From positions 1-31,567 of the forward strand of contig CAYMCM010000027.1 of the NCBI GenBank assembly GCA_964388945.1: DNA of 31,567 nucleotides. Direction: 5' to 3'. The DNA comes from Roseburia_D sp964388945. GTDB lineage: Bacteria; Bacillota; Clostridia; Lachnospirales; Lachnospiraceae. This document shows positions 23,328 to 30,964 of the stretch, piece by piece. Under the pieces are notes generated by a model. The model did no database searches. It saw nothing but the letters and a program-made list of their open reading frames with translations, and was not told the DNA's origin. The position numbers and the translations under genes are program-made. Position 1 is the stretch's first letter, and each line of letters opens with the position of its first letter.

Positions 23328-23864
23328 TTATACTAACTCAAGCAGAACTTCTAATGCACCGTCACCTTTACGCTGACCGATCTTAACGATTCTGGTGTAA
23401 CCACCGTTACGATCTGCGTATTTCGGAGCGATTTCATCAAATAATTTTGCCGGTAAATCAACCTGCTTTGTGTTCTTCTTCTTTCCAGCAGTTTCAGCCG
23501 GAACTTCTTTTACCGGATAGAGAACCTTTAACATTTCTCTTCTTGCATGAAGACGAGACGGTTTATCTTTCTTGATCGTCTTTTCAACTTCGTCATATAC
23601 GGTAACTTTCTTTCCGTCTACAACTTCTTTGACTCTCTTGCCATCTTTATCTTTGCGAGCAACTTTAGCTTTTACAGTTACTTCTTCAAAGTTGTCTTTT
23701 TCTTTTACAGCAAGTGCGATAAGTCCTTCCGCTACTTTACGGATTTCTTTTGCCTTTGCTTCTGTGGTAACGATCTTACCATTGTATAATAATGCTGTTA
23801 CCTGACCTCTGATCAATGCTTTTCTCTGATCTGATGTTCTTCCTAATTTTCTATACTTTGCCAT
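23328..23864 (-). CDS. rplQ: 50S ribosomal protein L17 with an internal insertion
   Basis: Large-subunit protein near the polypeptide exit region. L17 is usually 115-130 residues; this one has 178. The conserved ends are clear: YRKLGRTSDQRKALIRG at 4-20 with TTEAKAKEIRKVAE, and LPAKLFDEIAPKYADRNGGYTRIVKIG at 137-163. Comparison with the Bacillus sequence from memory places about 48 extra residues between LAVK (54) and RLHARR (104). That stretch is rich in Lys, Val, Glu and Asp, and reads in frame without interruption. A further short Lys-rich insertion follows near 120-135. GGAGG precedes the ATG. It is the last gene of the alpha operon, 128 nt after rpoA. I believe the insertion is shared in Lachnospiraceae, but this needs checking. 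Confidence 0.95.
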   Translation of the reverse strand: MAKYRKLGRTSDQRKALIRGQVTALLYNGKIVTTEAKAKEIRKVAEGLIALAVKEKDNFEEVTVKAKVARKDKDGKRVKEVVDGKKVTVYDEVEKTIKKDKPSRLHARREMLKVLYPVKEVPAETAGKKKNTKQVDLPAKLFDEIAPKYADRNGGYTRIVKIGQRKGDGALEVLLELV

Positions 23865-23992
23865 TTTTATAATCCTCCATTGTGGAACATCCGGCCACGC
23901 TCTTTGGTCTTACTTACCGAATGCAATTTATTAATTTGTTCACCCACGCATGAGCTGACACCTGCATGCCTATCGGACTTACTGCGTATGCC
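23865..23992 (-). other. Long rpoA-rplQ spacer
   Basis: 128 nt separate rpoA and rplQ, long for this operon. On the minus strand a bulged stem, GCATG...CATGC with an inner AG/CT, can form early in the spacer. I see no terminator, clear promoter or ORF. A leader-like role for rplQ or an RNA-processing site is possible but unsupported. Confidence 0.3.
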
Positions 23993-24952
23993 TTATTCGT
24001 CTCCCTGATTTAACTGAAGACCAAGCTCTTTCAACTTCGCTAAAACTTCTTCCAATGACTTGCGTCCCAGATTACGGACTTTCATCATGTCTTCCGGTGT
24101 GCGGTTGGTAAGTTCCTCAACCGTATTGATACCGGCTCTCTTCAAACAGTTGTAAGAACGAACGGACAATTCGAGTTCATCAATGTTCATTTCAAGAACC
24201 TTCGCCTGCGCATTGTCTTCCTTCTCTACCATAACATCTGTCTGCTGTGCAACTTCTGACAGATTGATGAAGAGACTCAAATGCTCGCTCAATACTTTAG
24301 CTGCAAGACTGACTGCTTCATCCGGAGCCAGTGTGCCATTGGTAAATACATCCAGTGTCAGTTTGTCATAATCTGTAATCTGACCAACACGGGTATTTTC
24401 TATTGTGAGATTTACACGCTCTACCGGTGTGTAAATCGAGTCAACTGCGATCACACCGATCGGCAGATCACCGTTTTTATTTTTCTCCGCATTTACATAG
24501 CCTCTGCCCTTTGTGATGGTAAGTTCCATATATAACTTGGAATCTGCGCCACCATTTAAGTGTGCAATGACCAGATCCGGATTCAAAATTTCAATATCCT
24601 GATCAACCTGAATATCACCGGCTGTTACAACGCCTTCGCCTTCGAATTCGATATAAGCAGCTTTCGGCTCATTGGTCGCGCTGTCATTCTTGATCGCAAG
24701 GTTCTTGATATTCATGATGATTTCAGTTACGTCTTCCTTTACGCCCGGAATGGAACTGAATTCATGTAAAACACCATCGATTTTTACCTGACTTACTGCT
24801 GCACCTGGTAATGAAGAAAGCATAATTCTTCTAAGAGAATTACCAAGCGTTGTGCCGTAACCTCTTTCCAAAGGTTCTACGACAAATCTGCCGTATCTTT
24901 TGTCTTCTGAAATTTCCGCAATTTCAATCTTAGGTTTTTCAAAATCAAACAC
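23993..24952 (-). CDS. rpoA: RNA polymerase alpha subunit
   Basis: Scaffold subunit of RNA polymerase, 319 residues from the chosen start. The N-terminal assembly domain shows FVVEPLERGYGTTLGNSLRRIMLSSLPG and FSSIPGVKEDVTEI. An acidic linker ending around 240 leads to the C-terminal DNA/activator-binding domain (LELSVRSYNCLKRAGINTVEEL, RNLGRKSLEEV). The frame extends to an ATG at 24985, but the codons between (DTRKEGG) are read through the SD itself: AAGGAGG at 24963-24969 lies 10 nt before the GTG at 24952. That GTG gives MFDFEKPKIE, the usual N-terminus. So the 24985 start is rejected. rpsD is 96 nt upstream. Confidence 0.97.
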   Translation of the reverse strand: MFDFEKPKIEIAEISEDKRYGRFVVEPLERGYGTTLGNSLRRIMLSSLPGAAVSQVKIDGVLHEFSSIPGVKEDVTEIIMNIKNLAIKNDSATNEPKAAYIEFEGEGVVTAGDIQVDQDIEILNPDLVIAHLNGGADSKLYMELTITKGRGYVNAEKNKNGDLPIGVIAVDSIYTPVERVNLTIENTRVGQITDYDKLTLDVFTNGTLAPDEAVSLAAKVLSEHLSLFINLSEVAQQTDVMVEKEDNAQAKVLEMNIDELELSVRSYNCLKRAGINTVEELTNRTPEDMMKVRNLGRKSLEEVLAKLKELGLQLNQGDE

Positions 24953-25048
24953 GCTTAAAGTCCCTCCTTCTTTTCGGGTATCCATACAAATATCGTGTCA
25001 ATGCATACAATAGCATCAATATAAAATTGATGCTATTATCCTGCGCTA

Positions 25049-25642
25049 TTATTTTGAATATAACTCGACAATCAGCATTTCGTCTACCGGTACATCGATC
25101 ATTTCTCTGGAAGGTAATTCCTTCACAGTTCCCTGTAATTTTTCAGTATCAACGTCAAGCCATTCCGGTACCAATCTGCCGCCGGCAACTTCTACAACGT
25201 CTTTCATTCTCTGGCTGTTTTTGTGTTTCTCATCGATTTCGATCACATCGCCAGCTTTTACTAAGTAAGAAGGAATGTTTACTTTCTTTCCATTTACAGT
25301 CACAAACTTGTGGTCTACGATCTGTCTTGCTTCTCTTCTTGTTCTTGCGAAGCCCAGACGGAAGATTACGTTATCCAGTCTGCTCTCTAAGATCGTCATC
25401 AGGTTTGTACCTGTCATTCCCTTCATCATATCAGCTTTTTCATAATAGTTGTGGAAAGGTTTTTCCAACACACCATAAATGAATTTTGCTTTCTGTTTTT
25501 CTCTGAGCTGAAGTGCGTACTCAGACATCTTCTTGTTTGCTCTCTTTAATTCTCTATTGGATTTCTTATCATATCCTAAATAACTTGGCTCTAAACCAAG
25601 AGATCTGCATCTTTTCAGAACAGGAACTTTATTAACTGCCAT
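25049..25642 (-). CDS. rpsD: 30S ribosomal protein S4, zinc-free form
   Basis: Primary 16S rRNA-binding protein of the small subunit, 197 residues. The N-terminus (VPVLKRCRSLGLEPSYLG) lacks the four-cysteine zinc site of C+ S4 paralogues. The S4 RNA-binding domain is at about 88-150 (SRLDNVIFRLGFARTRREARQIVDHKFVTVNG). AGGAGG lies 11 nt before the ATG. It is placed between rpsK and rpoA as in clostridia. In Bacillus rpsD is unlinked and autoregulated; here it is inside the alpha operon, so S4 feedback on the operon is possible but not shown. Confidence 0.97.
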   Translation of the reverse strand: MAVNKVPVLKRCRSLGLEPSYLGYDKKSNRELKRANKKMSEYALQLREKQKAKFIYGVLEKPFHNYYEKADMMKGMTGTNLMTILESRLDNVIFRLGFARTRREARQIVDHKFVTVNGKKVNIPSYLVKAGDVIEIDEKHKNSQRMKDVVEVAGGRLVPEWLDVDTEKLQGTVKELPSREMIDVPVDEMLIVELYSK

Positions 25643-25661
25643 CTTAAATCATACCTCCTAA

Positions 25662-26057
25662 TTAGACTCTTCTGCGTTTTGGTGGACGACATCCATTGTG
25701 AGGTACCGGAGTCACGTCTCTGATGGAAACAACTTCGAGTCCACAGGCCTGAAGCGCACGGATTGCTGCTTCTCTACCTGAACCTGGTCCTTTAACCATA
25801 ACGTCAACTGTTTTTAAACCATGAATTAAAGCTGCCTTTGTAGCTGTTTCAGCCGCCATCTGTGCAGCATATGGAGTAGATTTCTTTGAACCTCTAAATC
25901 CGAGACCACCAGCACTTGCCCATGATAAAGCGTTTCCTTCAGCATCTGTGATCGTTACGATCGTATTGTTAAAAGATGACTGAATATGTGCCTGTCCGTG
26001 TTCAACGTTTTTCTTTACACGCTTTTTTGTCACTTTTTTTGTAACTTTATTAGCCAT
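25662..26057 (-). CDS. rpsK: 30S ribosomal protein S11
   Basis: Small-subunit platform protein, 131 residues. The Lys-rich N-terminus (KKVTKKRVKKNVEHG) is followed by the core AHIQSSFNNTIVTITD, SWASAGGLGFRGSKKSTPYAAQ, KGPGSGREAAIRAL and the universal C-terminal IRDVTPVPHNGCRPPKRRRV. The ribosome site is weak for this operon (AGTAGG), and the 155-nt gap before it after rpsM is unusual. rpsD follows 19 nt on. Confidence 0.97.
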   Translation of the reverse strand: MANKVTKKVTKKRVKKNVEHGQAHIQSSFNNTIVTITDAEGNALSWASAGGLGFRGSKKSTPYAAQMAAETATKAALIHGLKTVDVMVKGPGSGREAAIRALQACGLEVVSIRDVTPVPHNGCRPPKRRRV

Positions 26058-26212
26058 ATCTAAACTAACCTACTTTCTTTTCTAAAATTATACAAGGAAA
26101 TTACACTCGACTAACACTCTGCCTTCGCTTTCCGCTCGTCAAAGCTAAGTCACAGTAACAAAGTCCGCACTAATCTCAAGCTGCTCTGTTCAGCCTGCTT
26201 TTGCTAAGTGCT
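26058..26212 (-). other. Long rpsM-rpsK spacer
   Basis: 155 nt between rpsM and rpsK, normally nearly adjacent genes. The minus strand can form GCTTT/AAAGC around GACGAGCGG, and carries a perfect TATAAT about 30 nt before the rpsK ATG with only a poor -35. No ORF or terminator. It may contain an internal promoter or a processing site. Confidence 0.35.
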
Positions 26213-26581
26213 TTACTTTTTCTTGTTTGCAACGGTTCTCTTCGGACCTTTTCTGGTTCTTGCATTGGTCTTTGTCTTCTGACCACGAACCGGAAGTCCT
26301 TTTCTGTGACGGATACCACGATAGCATCCGATTTCCTGTAATCTCTTAATATTAAGAGCGATTTCTCTTCTTAAATCACCTTCAACTGTCTGGGATTCAT
26401 CGATGACAGCACTGATTCTCTTTACTTCATCGTCTGTCAAATCCTTACAACGAGTATTCGGATCTACTTTTGCCTCAGCAAGGATACGGTTAGAACTTAC
26501 TCTGCCGATTCCGTAGATATAAGTCAGACCGATCTCAACACGTTTTTCTCTTGGTAAATCTACACCTGCGATACGAGCCAT
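26213..26581 (-). CDS. rpsM: 30S ribosomal protein S13
   Basis: Small-subunit head protein contacting tRNA and 50S, 122 residues. It has the expected MARIAGVDLPREKRVEIGLTYIYGIG start, the helix-two-turn-helix region, and the basic C-terminal tail (RHRKGLPVRGQKTKTNARTRKG...). GGAGG lies 11 nt before the ATG. It is preceded by an unusually long 262-nt spacer after rpmJ. Confidence 0.97.
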   Translation of the reverse strand: MARIAGVDLPREKRVEIGLTYIYGIGRVSSNRILAEAKVDPNTRCKDLTDDEVKRISAVIDESQTVEGDLRREIALNIKRLQEIGCYRGIRHRKGLPVRGQKTKTNARTRKGPKRTVANKKK

Positions 26582-26843
26582 GTGTGTTTACACCTCCATA
26601 AAGATTTCTTAGTTGTTTTAAGGAATCTGGCAAACCCATGCAGCTCCGGTTTCCCGGCCTGAAATGTGTGCATACACCTGCCCATCCTTCGTAATTGATA
26701 AATATAACAAACTCTGCCGTCCTCTCGGTATCAAAGGGCAACAGAAAAGAGGGAACACGCACCGCGTGTTTCCAATTTTATTATGAATCAGTGAATACTT
26801 TCACTGACAGCCGCACATAATGATTTTGCTAAACAGACGGAAA
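26582..26843 (-). other. 262-nt structured spacer between rpmJ and rpsM
   Basis: No convincing gene. Three strong hairpins are visible: TCAGTGAA/TTCACTGA with a 4-nt loop (26788-26807, perfect 8 bp); ACACGC/GCGTGT with outer GGA/TCC pairs (about 26756-26774); and CCGG-GAAA-CCGG on the minus strand (26646-26657), a GNRA tetraloop. None has a T-run, so they are not obvious terminators. The position directly 5' of rpsM matches where E. coli has the S4-binding alpha-operon leader, so a regulatory leader RNA is a reasonable hypothesis; I see no proof of the pseudoknot. Confidence 0.4.
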
Positions 26844-26957
26844 TTAACCCTGTCTCTGTTTATGCTTCGGGTTCTCACAGATAATTCTGATGCTTCCCTT
26901 TCTCTTGATAACTTTGCATTTTTCGCAAATCGGTTTAACTGATGATCTTACCTTCAC
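26844..26957 (-). CDS. rpmJ: 50S ribosomal protein L36
   Basis: A 37-residue zinc-type L36 that begins MKVRSSVKPICEKCKVIKRK and ends in KHKQRQG. Three cysteines and a late histidine form the zinc site (Cys11, Cys14, Cys27, His32). The start codon is GTG at 26957 with GGAGG 8 nt upstream. It is in its canonical place after infA and before rpsM. A minus-strand hairpin CCCGT-GGAA-ACGGG (26993-27006) lies in the leader. Confidence 0.95.
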   Translation of the reverse strand: MKVRSSVKPICEKCKVIKRKGSIRIICENPKHKQRQG

Positions 26958-27038
26958 AGCAAAGTCCTCCTTTCTATAAATGCCCTGTCCTCCCCGTTTC
27001 CACGGGATTCCCAGGCTTTCTAAAAAGCGTCAATTAGC

Positions 27039-27067
27039 ATTTTAGCATACGTCCCACAAAAAAGCAA
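27039..27067 (-). promoter_or_regulatory. Candidate internal promoter before rpmJ
   Basis: Minus-strand TTGCTT (27062-27067) and TAAAAT (27039-27044) with exactly 17 bp between, and TGC before the -10. It would start transcription about 75 nt before rpmJ and so drive rpmJ-rpsM-rpsK-rpsD-rpoA-rplQ independently of infA. Its -35 lies in the 3' arm of the hairpin at 27058-27091. Confidence 0.55.
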
Positions 27068-27091
27068 GACATTTTCCAACGCTTTTTTTTT
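27058..27091 (-). terminator. Weak terminator-like hairpin after infA
   Basis: AAAAAAGC (27058-27065) and GCTTTTTT (27081-27088) form an 8-bp, mostly A-T stem with a 15-nt loop, 4 nt past the infA stop. T-runs follow on both strands. It is probably leaky, since the ribosomal genes beyond must be expressed. Confidence 0.4.
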
Positions 27092-27094
27092 GAT

Positions 27095-27313
27095 TTATTT
27101 ATCTCTCCAAATGATTCTTCCCTTGGTCAGATCATATGGGGACATTTCAATAGTTACTTTATCACCCGGCAGAATACGGATGAAATTCATACGCAGCTTT
27201 CCGCTGATATGTGCAAGTACCTGATGACCATTTTCCAGTTCTACCTGGAACATCGCATTCGGTAACTTTTCAATAACGGTTCCTTCTACTTCGATTACAT
27301 CTGCTTTTGACAT
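27095..27313 (-). CDS. infA: Translation initiation factor IF-1
   Basis: A 72-residue OB-fold protein binding the 30S A site with IF-2 and IF-3. It starts MSKADVIEVEG and ends RIIWRDK, with FQVELENGHQVLAHISGKLRMNFIRI and GDKVTIEMSPYDLTKGRI between. A TTG two codons upstream (27319) is possible in frame, but MSKADVIE is the family start, and AGGAGG lies 11 nt before the ATG. It comes 50 nt after the KOW gene. Confidence 0.97.
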   Translation of the reverse strand: MSKADVIEVEGTVIEKLPNAMFQVELENGHQVLAHISGKLRMNFIRILPGDKVTIEMSPYDLTKGRIIWRDK

Positions 27314-27363
27314 TTTCAAAAAATCCTCCTGATTACTTCTTTTCGGTTATATTGCTGATTCTT

Positions 27364-27627
27364 CTATTTATATATAGAAGCTGCATATTCGTTCAATGCA
27401 CATTTAACGGTCTCATCCGACCAGTCAGCCTCATCCAAAAAATGCCCTGTTATACTTTTCGGTAGATTTTTGATAATCTGAATATGTTTTAGGGACTTTT
27501 TTTTCGGATTCTGCATTTTTTTTGTAGTTCCATTTACAAGGAAAACCGCTTTTTCGTCTTCCCCGACCACCAGATAAACATGATCTTTATCATGACCGGC
27601 TTTTACTTTCGCGAATCTGACTGTCAT
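27364..27627 (-). CDS. KOW-domain RNA-binding protein (L14e/YlxQ-region type)
   Basis: An 87-residue basic protein with a KOW-like N-terminal motif (AKVKAGHDKDHVYLVVG, residues 6-22), then VFLVNGTTKKMQNPKKKSLKHIQII and an acidic helical C-terminus. Such proteins (COG2163-like) are regularly found between map and infA in clostridia and are thought to bind rRNA; the exact role is unknown. GGAGG lies 6 nt before the ATG. The gap to map is 15 nt and to infA 50 nt, consistent with one transcript. Confidence 0.82.
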   Translation of the reverse strand: MTVRFAKVKAGHDKDHVYLVVGEDEKAVFLVNGTTKKMQNPKKKSLKHIQIIKNLPKSITGHFLDEADWSDETVKCALNEYAASIYK

Positions 27628-27642
27628 GGCTTTCCTCCGTCA

Positions 27643-28431
27643 TCACTCGTTCACCCAGATACCGGCAGCCGCTTCCTCTTCGGTCAGCGTCAAGATCTCC
27701 GGTTTTCCATCTGTGATGACGATCGTATTTTCATAATGTGCAGACAGGGAACCATCTTCGGTAACGACCGTCCACTCATCATCCATCCATGCGACCTCCG
27801 GCTCTCCGGCATTGATCATCGGCTCTATGGCAAAGGTCATTCCTGACTTTAATTTCAGTCCCTTTTTTCGTGTCCGGAAATTCGGTATTTCCGGTTCCTC
27901 ATGCATATGGGTTCCAATGCCGTGTCCGACCAGCTCATATACCACGCCGTAGCCGAAACTTTCTGCATAATCACCAATCGCTCCCGATATATCATTCAGG
28001 TGATTTCCATCTTTCGCAAACTTCATCCCAGCAAAAAAGCTCTGTCTGGTTCTTTCTATTAAGAGAGCCGCTTCTTCGCTGATCTCTCCCACACCGTGTG
28101 TACGTGCCGCATCTGAATGGTATCCTTTGTAGATCAGTCCAATATCCAGACTCACAATATCGCCCTCCTGTATCAGATGATCCTCTCTTGGAATCCCATG
28201 TACCACCTCGTCATTTACGGAAACGCACACTGAAGCCGGGTATCCTTCATAATTTAAAAAGGAAGGAATGCATCCGTAACTTCGTATCATTTCCTCTCCG
28301 AGATGGTCAATTTCCTTTGTGGACATCCCTGGTCTTAGTGCATGACCAAGATCCTGATGTACTTTTGCGAGAATTTTACCGGCTACACGCATCAGTGCGA
28401 TCTCATCGGCAGATTTTACCCTTACTGACAT
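27643..28431 (-). CDS. map: Methionine aminopeptidase type I
   Basis: Removes the N-terminal methionine from nascent proteins, cytoplasmic, dinuclear metal enzyme. 262 residues. The catalytic His78 (VVHGIP) and metal ligands Asp96 (SLDIGL), Asp107 (HSDAART), His170 (VGHGIG), Glu203 (AIEPMI) and Glu234 (HYENTI) are all present. There is no N-terminal zinc-finger/SH3-binding extension of the longer type I class. It lies 3 nt after the adk stop, in the usual secY-adk-map-infA order. Confidence 0.97.
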   Translation of the reverse strand: MSVRVKSADEIALMRVAGKILAKVHQDLGHALRPGMSTKEIDHLGEEMIRSYGCIPSFLNYEGYPASVCVSVNDEVVHGIPREDHLIQEGDIVSLDIGLIYKGYHSDAARTHGVGEISEEAALLIERTRQSFFAGMKFAKDGNHLNDISGAIGDYAESFGYGVVYELVGHGIGTHMHEEPEIPNFRTRKKGLKLKSGMTFAIEPMINAGEPEVAWMDDEWTVVTEDGSLSAHYENTIVITDGKPEILTLTEEEAAAGIWVNE

Positions 28432-28434
28432 ATG

Positions 28435-29079
28435 TTATGCTCCCAAAATTGCTGTAATGTCATTAAATACAGCTTCCATGGACTTTGTACCATCCACGGT
28501 CTTTAAAATATTCTCTTTCTCATAATAATCGATGAGCGGCTGTGTCTGATCATGGTACACGCCCAGACGCTTCTGTACTGTTTCCGGCTTATCGTCATCT
28601 CTTAAAACAACCGGATTTCCACACCGGTCACAGATGCCCTCTACTTTTGTCGGAATCGTAACCACATGGTATGTAGCACCGCAGTTTAAGCAGCATCTTC
28701 TGCCTCCCATACGATTTACGATGTTCTCATCCGGAACATCTACATTGATGGCATAATCCATCTTTTCATTTATTTTATCAAGCGCTGCATCGAGTGCTTC
28801 TGCCTGCGGAATCGTTCTTGGAAATCCGTCAAGGATAAAGCCATTTTTGCAGTCGTCCTGTTTAATTCTGTCCATAACCAGATCGCAGGTCAGTTCATCC
28901 GGTACTAAGAGTCCCTGATCCATGTACTCTTTTGCCTTCTGTCCGAGTTCCGTATTATTTTTGATATTCGCACGGAAAATATCTCCGGTTGAAATATGCG
29001 GAATCTCATATCTGTCTGCTATCTGTTTCGCCTGTGTTCCTTTTCCGGCACCTGGTGCGCCTAACATAATTATCTTCAT
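28435..29079 (-). CDS. adk: Adenylate kinase, zinc-type lid
   Basis: Interconverts ATP and AMP with 2 ADP. 214 residues. P-loop GAPGAGKGTQ (7-16), HISTGD, DGFPRT (85-90 region) and the lid with two Cys-x2-Cys pairs (CLNCGATYH ... CDRCG) that bind zinc in Gram-positive enzymes. GAGGAGG is about 10 nt before the ATG. It is between secY and map as usual. The 105-nt gap after secY carries a hairpin at 29150-29171. Confidence 0.98.
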   Translation of the reverse strand: MKIIMLGAPGAGKGTQAKQIADRYEIPHISTGDIFRANIKNNTELGQKAKEYMDQGLLVPDELTCDLVMDRIKQDDCKNGFILDGFPRTIPQAEALDAALDKINEKMDYAINVDVPDENIVNRMGGRRCCLNCGATYHVVTIPTKVEGICDRCGNPVVLRDDDKPETVQKRLGVYHDQTQPLIDYYEKENILKTVDGTKSMEAVFNDITAILGA

Positions 29080-29149
29080 ATATGAAGAGCCTCCTCATTT
29101 TCACAATAAACCTGTTTTTCTCTAAAAACAACTTTAGTGTACCACATCT

Positions 29150-29171
29150 GGATACGGCATATGCCGCATCC
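29150..29171 (-). other. Hairpin in the secY-adk spacer
   Basis: Minus-strand GGATGCGGC pairs with GCCGTATCC around ATAT (one G-U pair, which is A-C on the plus strand), so it is an RNA structure of the coding strand. It begins 13 nt past the secY stop and has no T-run, which suits a processing or stabilising element between secY and adk rather than a terminator. Confidence 0.5.
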
Positions 29172-29184
29172 GAACGGGCACACA

Positions 29185-30501
29185 TTAGTCATTCAAAAAT
29201 CCTTTATAGTAACGAACCAGCATCTGTGATTCGATCTGTTTGATCGTTTCGATCACGACACCAACAATGATGATGATGGAGGTTCCACCGAAGGATACGT
29301 TCGCATTAAAGATACCGCTGAAGAAGATCGGCAGTACCGCAACGACCGTCAGTCCCGCAGCACCTATAAAAATGATGTAATTCAAGATTTTTGTTAAATA
29401 ATCACTGGTTGGCTTTCCTGGACGGATGCCCGGAATAAAACCACCGGCTTTCTTCATATTATTTGCAACTTCCAGTGGATTGAATGTAATCGACGTATAG
29501 AAGTATGCAAACGCAATGATTAAAACAATATATACAACCAGTCCAATGCTGTAGATCGGTTCATTCCGGTCACACCAGTTTGACTGGGACAATCCCTTTA
29601 AGATCTTGCTGCCGATTCCGGTTCCGTTTCCTTTTCCTAAAAGGGATGCGATAACAACCGGGAACTGCATCAGGGACTGTGCGAAGATAACCGGGATAAC
29701 GCCTCCGGTATTTACCTTGAGCGGAATGTGAGTCGACTGACCGCCGACCTGTCTTCTTCCCTGAATCTTCTTGGAGTACTGTACCGGAATTCTTCTCTCA
29801 GCTCCCTGGAGAAGAACTACGAATACAACTGTAAGCAAGATAACCGCCAGTATGATTACAACTGCCAGAACTCCTTTGGCAACTGTCTTTCCTGACACGA
29901 ACTGCTCGAACAATGAGGCAAAGTCGCTCGGAATACGTGAAATGATGTTGATGGTAAGTACGATAGAGATACCATTTCCAACACCTTTCTCCGTAATCCG
30001 CTCGCCAATCCACATCAGTACAGCCGAACCTGCAGTCAAAGTGACAATTACCATAAATACATTCATTGCATTAAACGCTGTCAAATAACCGTTCTTTCCA
30101 AATCCGACTGCCATGGCAATGGATTCAATCAGTGCAAGTGCAATTGTAAGATAACGAGTTATCTCAACGATCTTCTTCCGACCATCTTCGCCGTCACGCT
30201 GCATTTCCTCTAATTTCGGAATTGCAATCGTGAGCAGCTGCATGATGATGGAGGATGTGATGTACGGTGTAATGTTCAGCGCAAATACCGACATCTGCAA
30301 AAATGAACCACCGGTCACAGCATCAAAAAAACTAAATGCGTCACTGTTCTGATTTGAAAACCACTGTGCAAACACATTTTGATCTACACCCGGAATAGGT
30401 AACTGGGATCCGATTCTAATGACAATCAGCATTAAAAATGTAAAAATGATTCTATGTCTAATATCTTTAATTTTAAATGCATTTCTGACTGTCTCGAACA
30501 T
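29185..30501 (-). CDS. secY: Preprotein translocase subunit SecY
   Basis: Channel-forming subunit of the Sec translocon in the cytoplasmic membrane. 438 residues and ten predicted membrane segments. The N-terminal FKIKDIRHRIIFTFLMLIVIRIGSQLPIPGV, the TM2/plug region (ALNITPYITSSIIMQLL), the large cytoplasmic loop with RRIPVQYSK and IPLKVNTGGVIPVIFA, and FIPGIRPGKPTSDYL are all visible. The ATG shares its A with the TAA stop of rplO (TAATG), with AGAGGTG upstream, so translation is coupled to L15. Confidence 0.98.
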   Translation of the reverse strand: MFETVRNAFKIKDIRHRIIFTFLMLIVIRIGSQLPIPGVDQNVFAQWFSNQNSDAFSFFDAVTGGSFLQMSVFALNITPYITSSIIMQLLTIAIPKLEEMQRDGEDGRKKIVEITRYLTIALALIESIAMAVGFGKNGYLTAFNAMNVFMVIVTLTAGSAVLMWIGERITEKGVGNGISIVLTINIISRIPSDFASLFEQFVSGKTVAKGVLAVVIILAVILLTVVFVVLLQGAERRIPVQYSKKIQGRRQVGGQSTHIPLKVNTGGVIPVIFAQSLMQFPVVIASLLGKGNGTGIGSKILKGLSQSNWCDRNEPIYSIGLVVYIVLIIAFAYFYTSITFNPLEVANNMKKAGGFIPGIRPGKPTSDYLTKILNYIIFIGAAGLTVVAVLPIFFSGIFNANVSFGGTSIIIIVGVVIETIKQIESQMLVRYYKGFLND

Positions 30502-30941
30502 TAGATCACCTCTGCTTTTCCACCAAGTGCCTCAATCTTTTCTTTTGCGCTTTCGCTGAAAGCATTTACCTGTACGGTGAGTTTTTTGGTAAGTTCGCCG
30601 CCGCCGAGGATCTTAACGCCGTCTCTCGGATTCTTAACGATGCCTTTTTCGATCAGTGTTTCTACTGTGACAACTGCATCATTGTCAAATACTTCAAGTG
30701 CAGACATATTGATACCAACGATTGTCTTGGAGTTTCTGCAAGTGAAACCTCTCTTTGGCAATCTTCTGTATAAAGGCATCTGTCCACCTTCAAATCCCGG
30801 TCTCGGAGCTCCGGAACGAGCTTTCTGTCCCTTATGTCCCTTACCAGCTGTTTTTCCATTTCCTGAACCGTGTCCACGGCCTCTTCTGAAATTATCACTC
30901 TGAACTGAACCTTCTGCAGGTCTTAAATTGGATAAGTCCAT
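30501..30941 (-). CDS. rplO: 50S ribosomal protein L15
   Basis: Large-subunit assembly protein, 146 residues. It begins MDLSNLRPAEGS, then the Gly/Lys/Arg-rich loop (RGRGHGSGNGKTAGKGHKGQ), PGFEGGQMPLYRRLPKRGF, and the C-terminal LTVQVNAFSESAKEKIEALGGKAEVI. AAGGAGG is 7 nt before the ATG. Its stop overlaps the secY start. Confidence 0.97.
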   Translation of the reverse strand: MDLSNLRPAEGSVQSDNFRRGRGHGSGNGKTAGKGHKGQKARSGAPRPGFEGGQMPLYRRLPKRGFTCRNSKTIVGINMSALEVFDNDAVVTVETLIEKGIVKNPRDGVKILGGGELTKKLTVQVNAFSESAKEKIEALGGKAEVI

Positions 30942-30964
30942 TTTGGTCCCTCCTTATCTGATTC

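Noticed and set aside
24953..24985. Upstream ATG start for rpoA giving 330 residues
   Set aside because: Its codons run through the SD (AAGGAGG) that serves the GTG at 24952; relatives begin at MFDFEKPKIE.
26535..26762. 75-residue minus-strand ORF across the rpmJ-rpsM spacer
   Set aside because: It has no ribosome site, overlaps the rpsM start by 47 nt in another frame, and its composition looks like translated hairpin-rich spacer.
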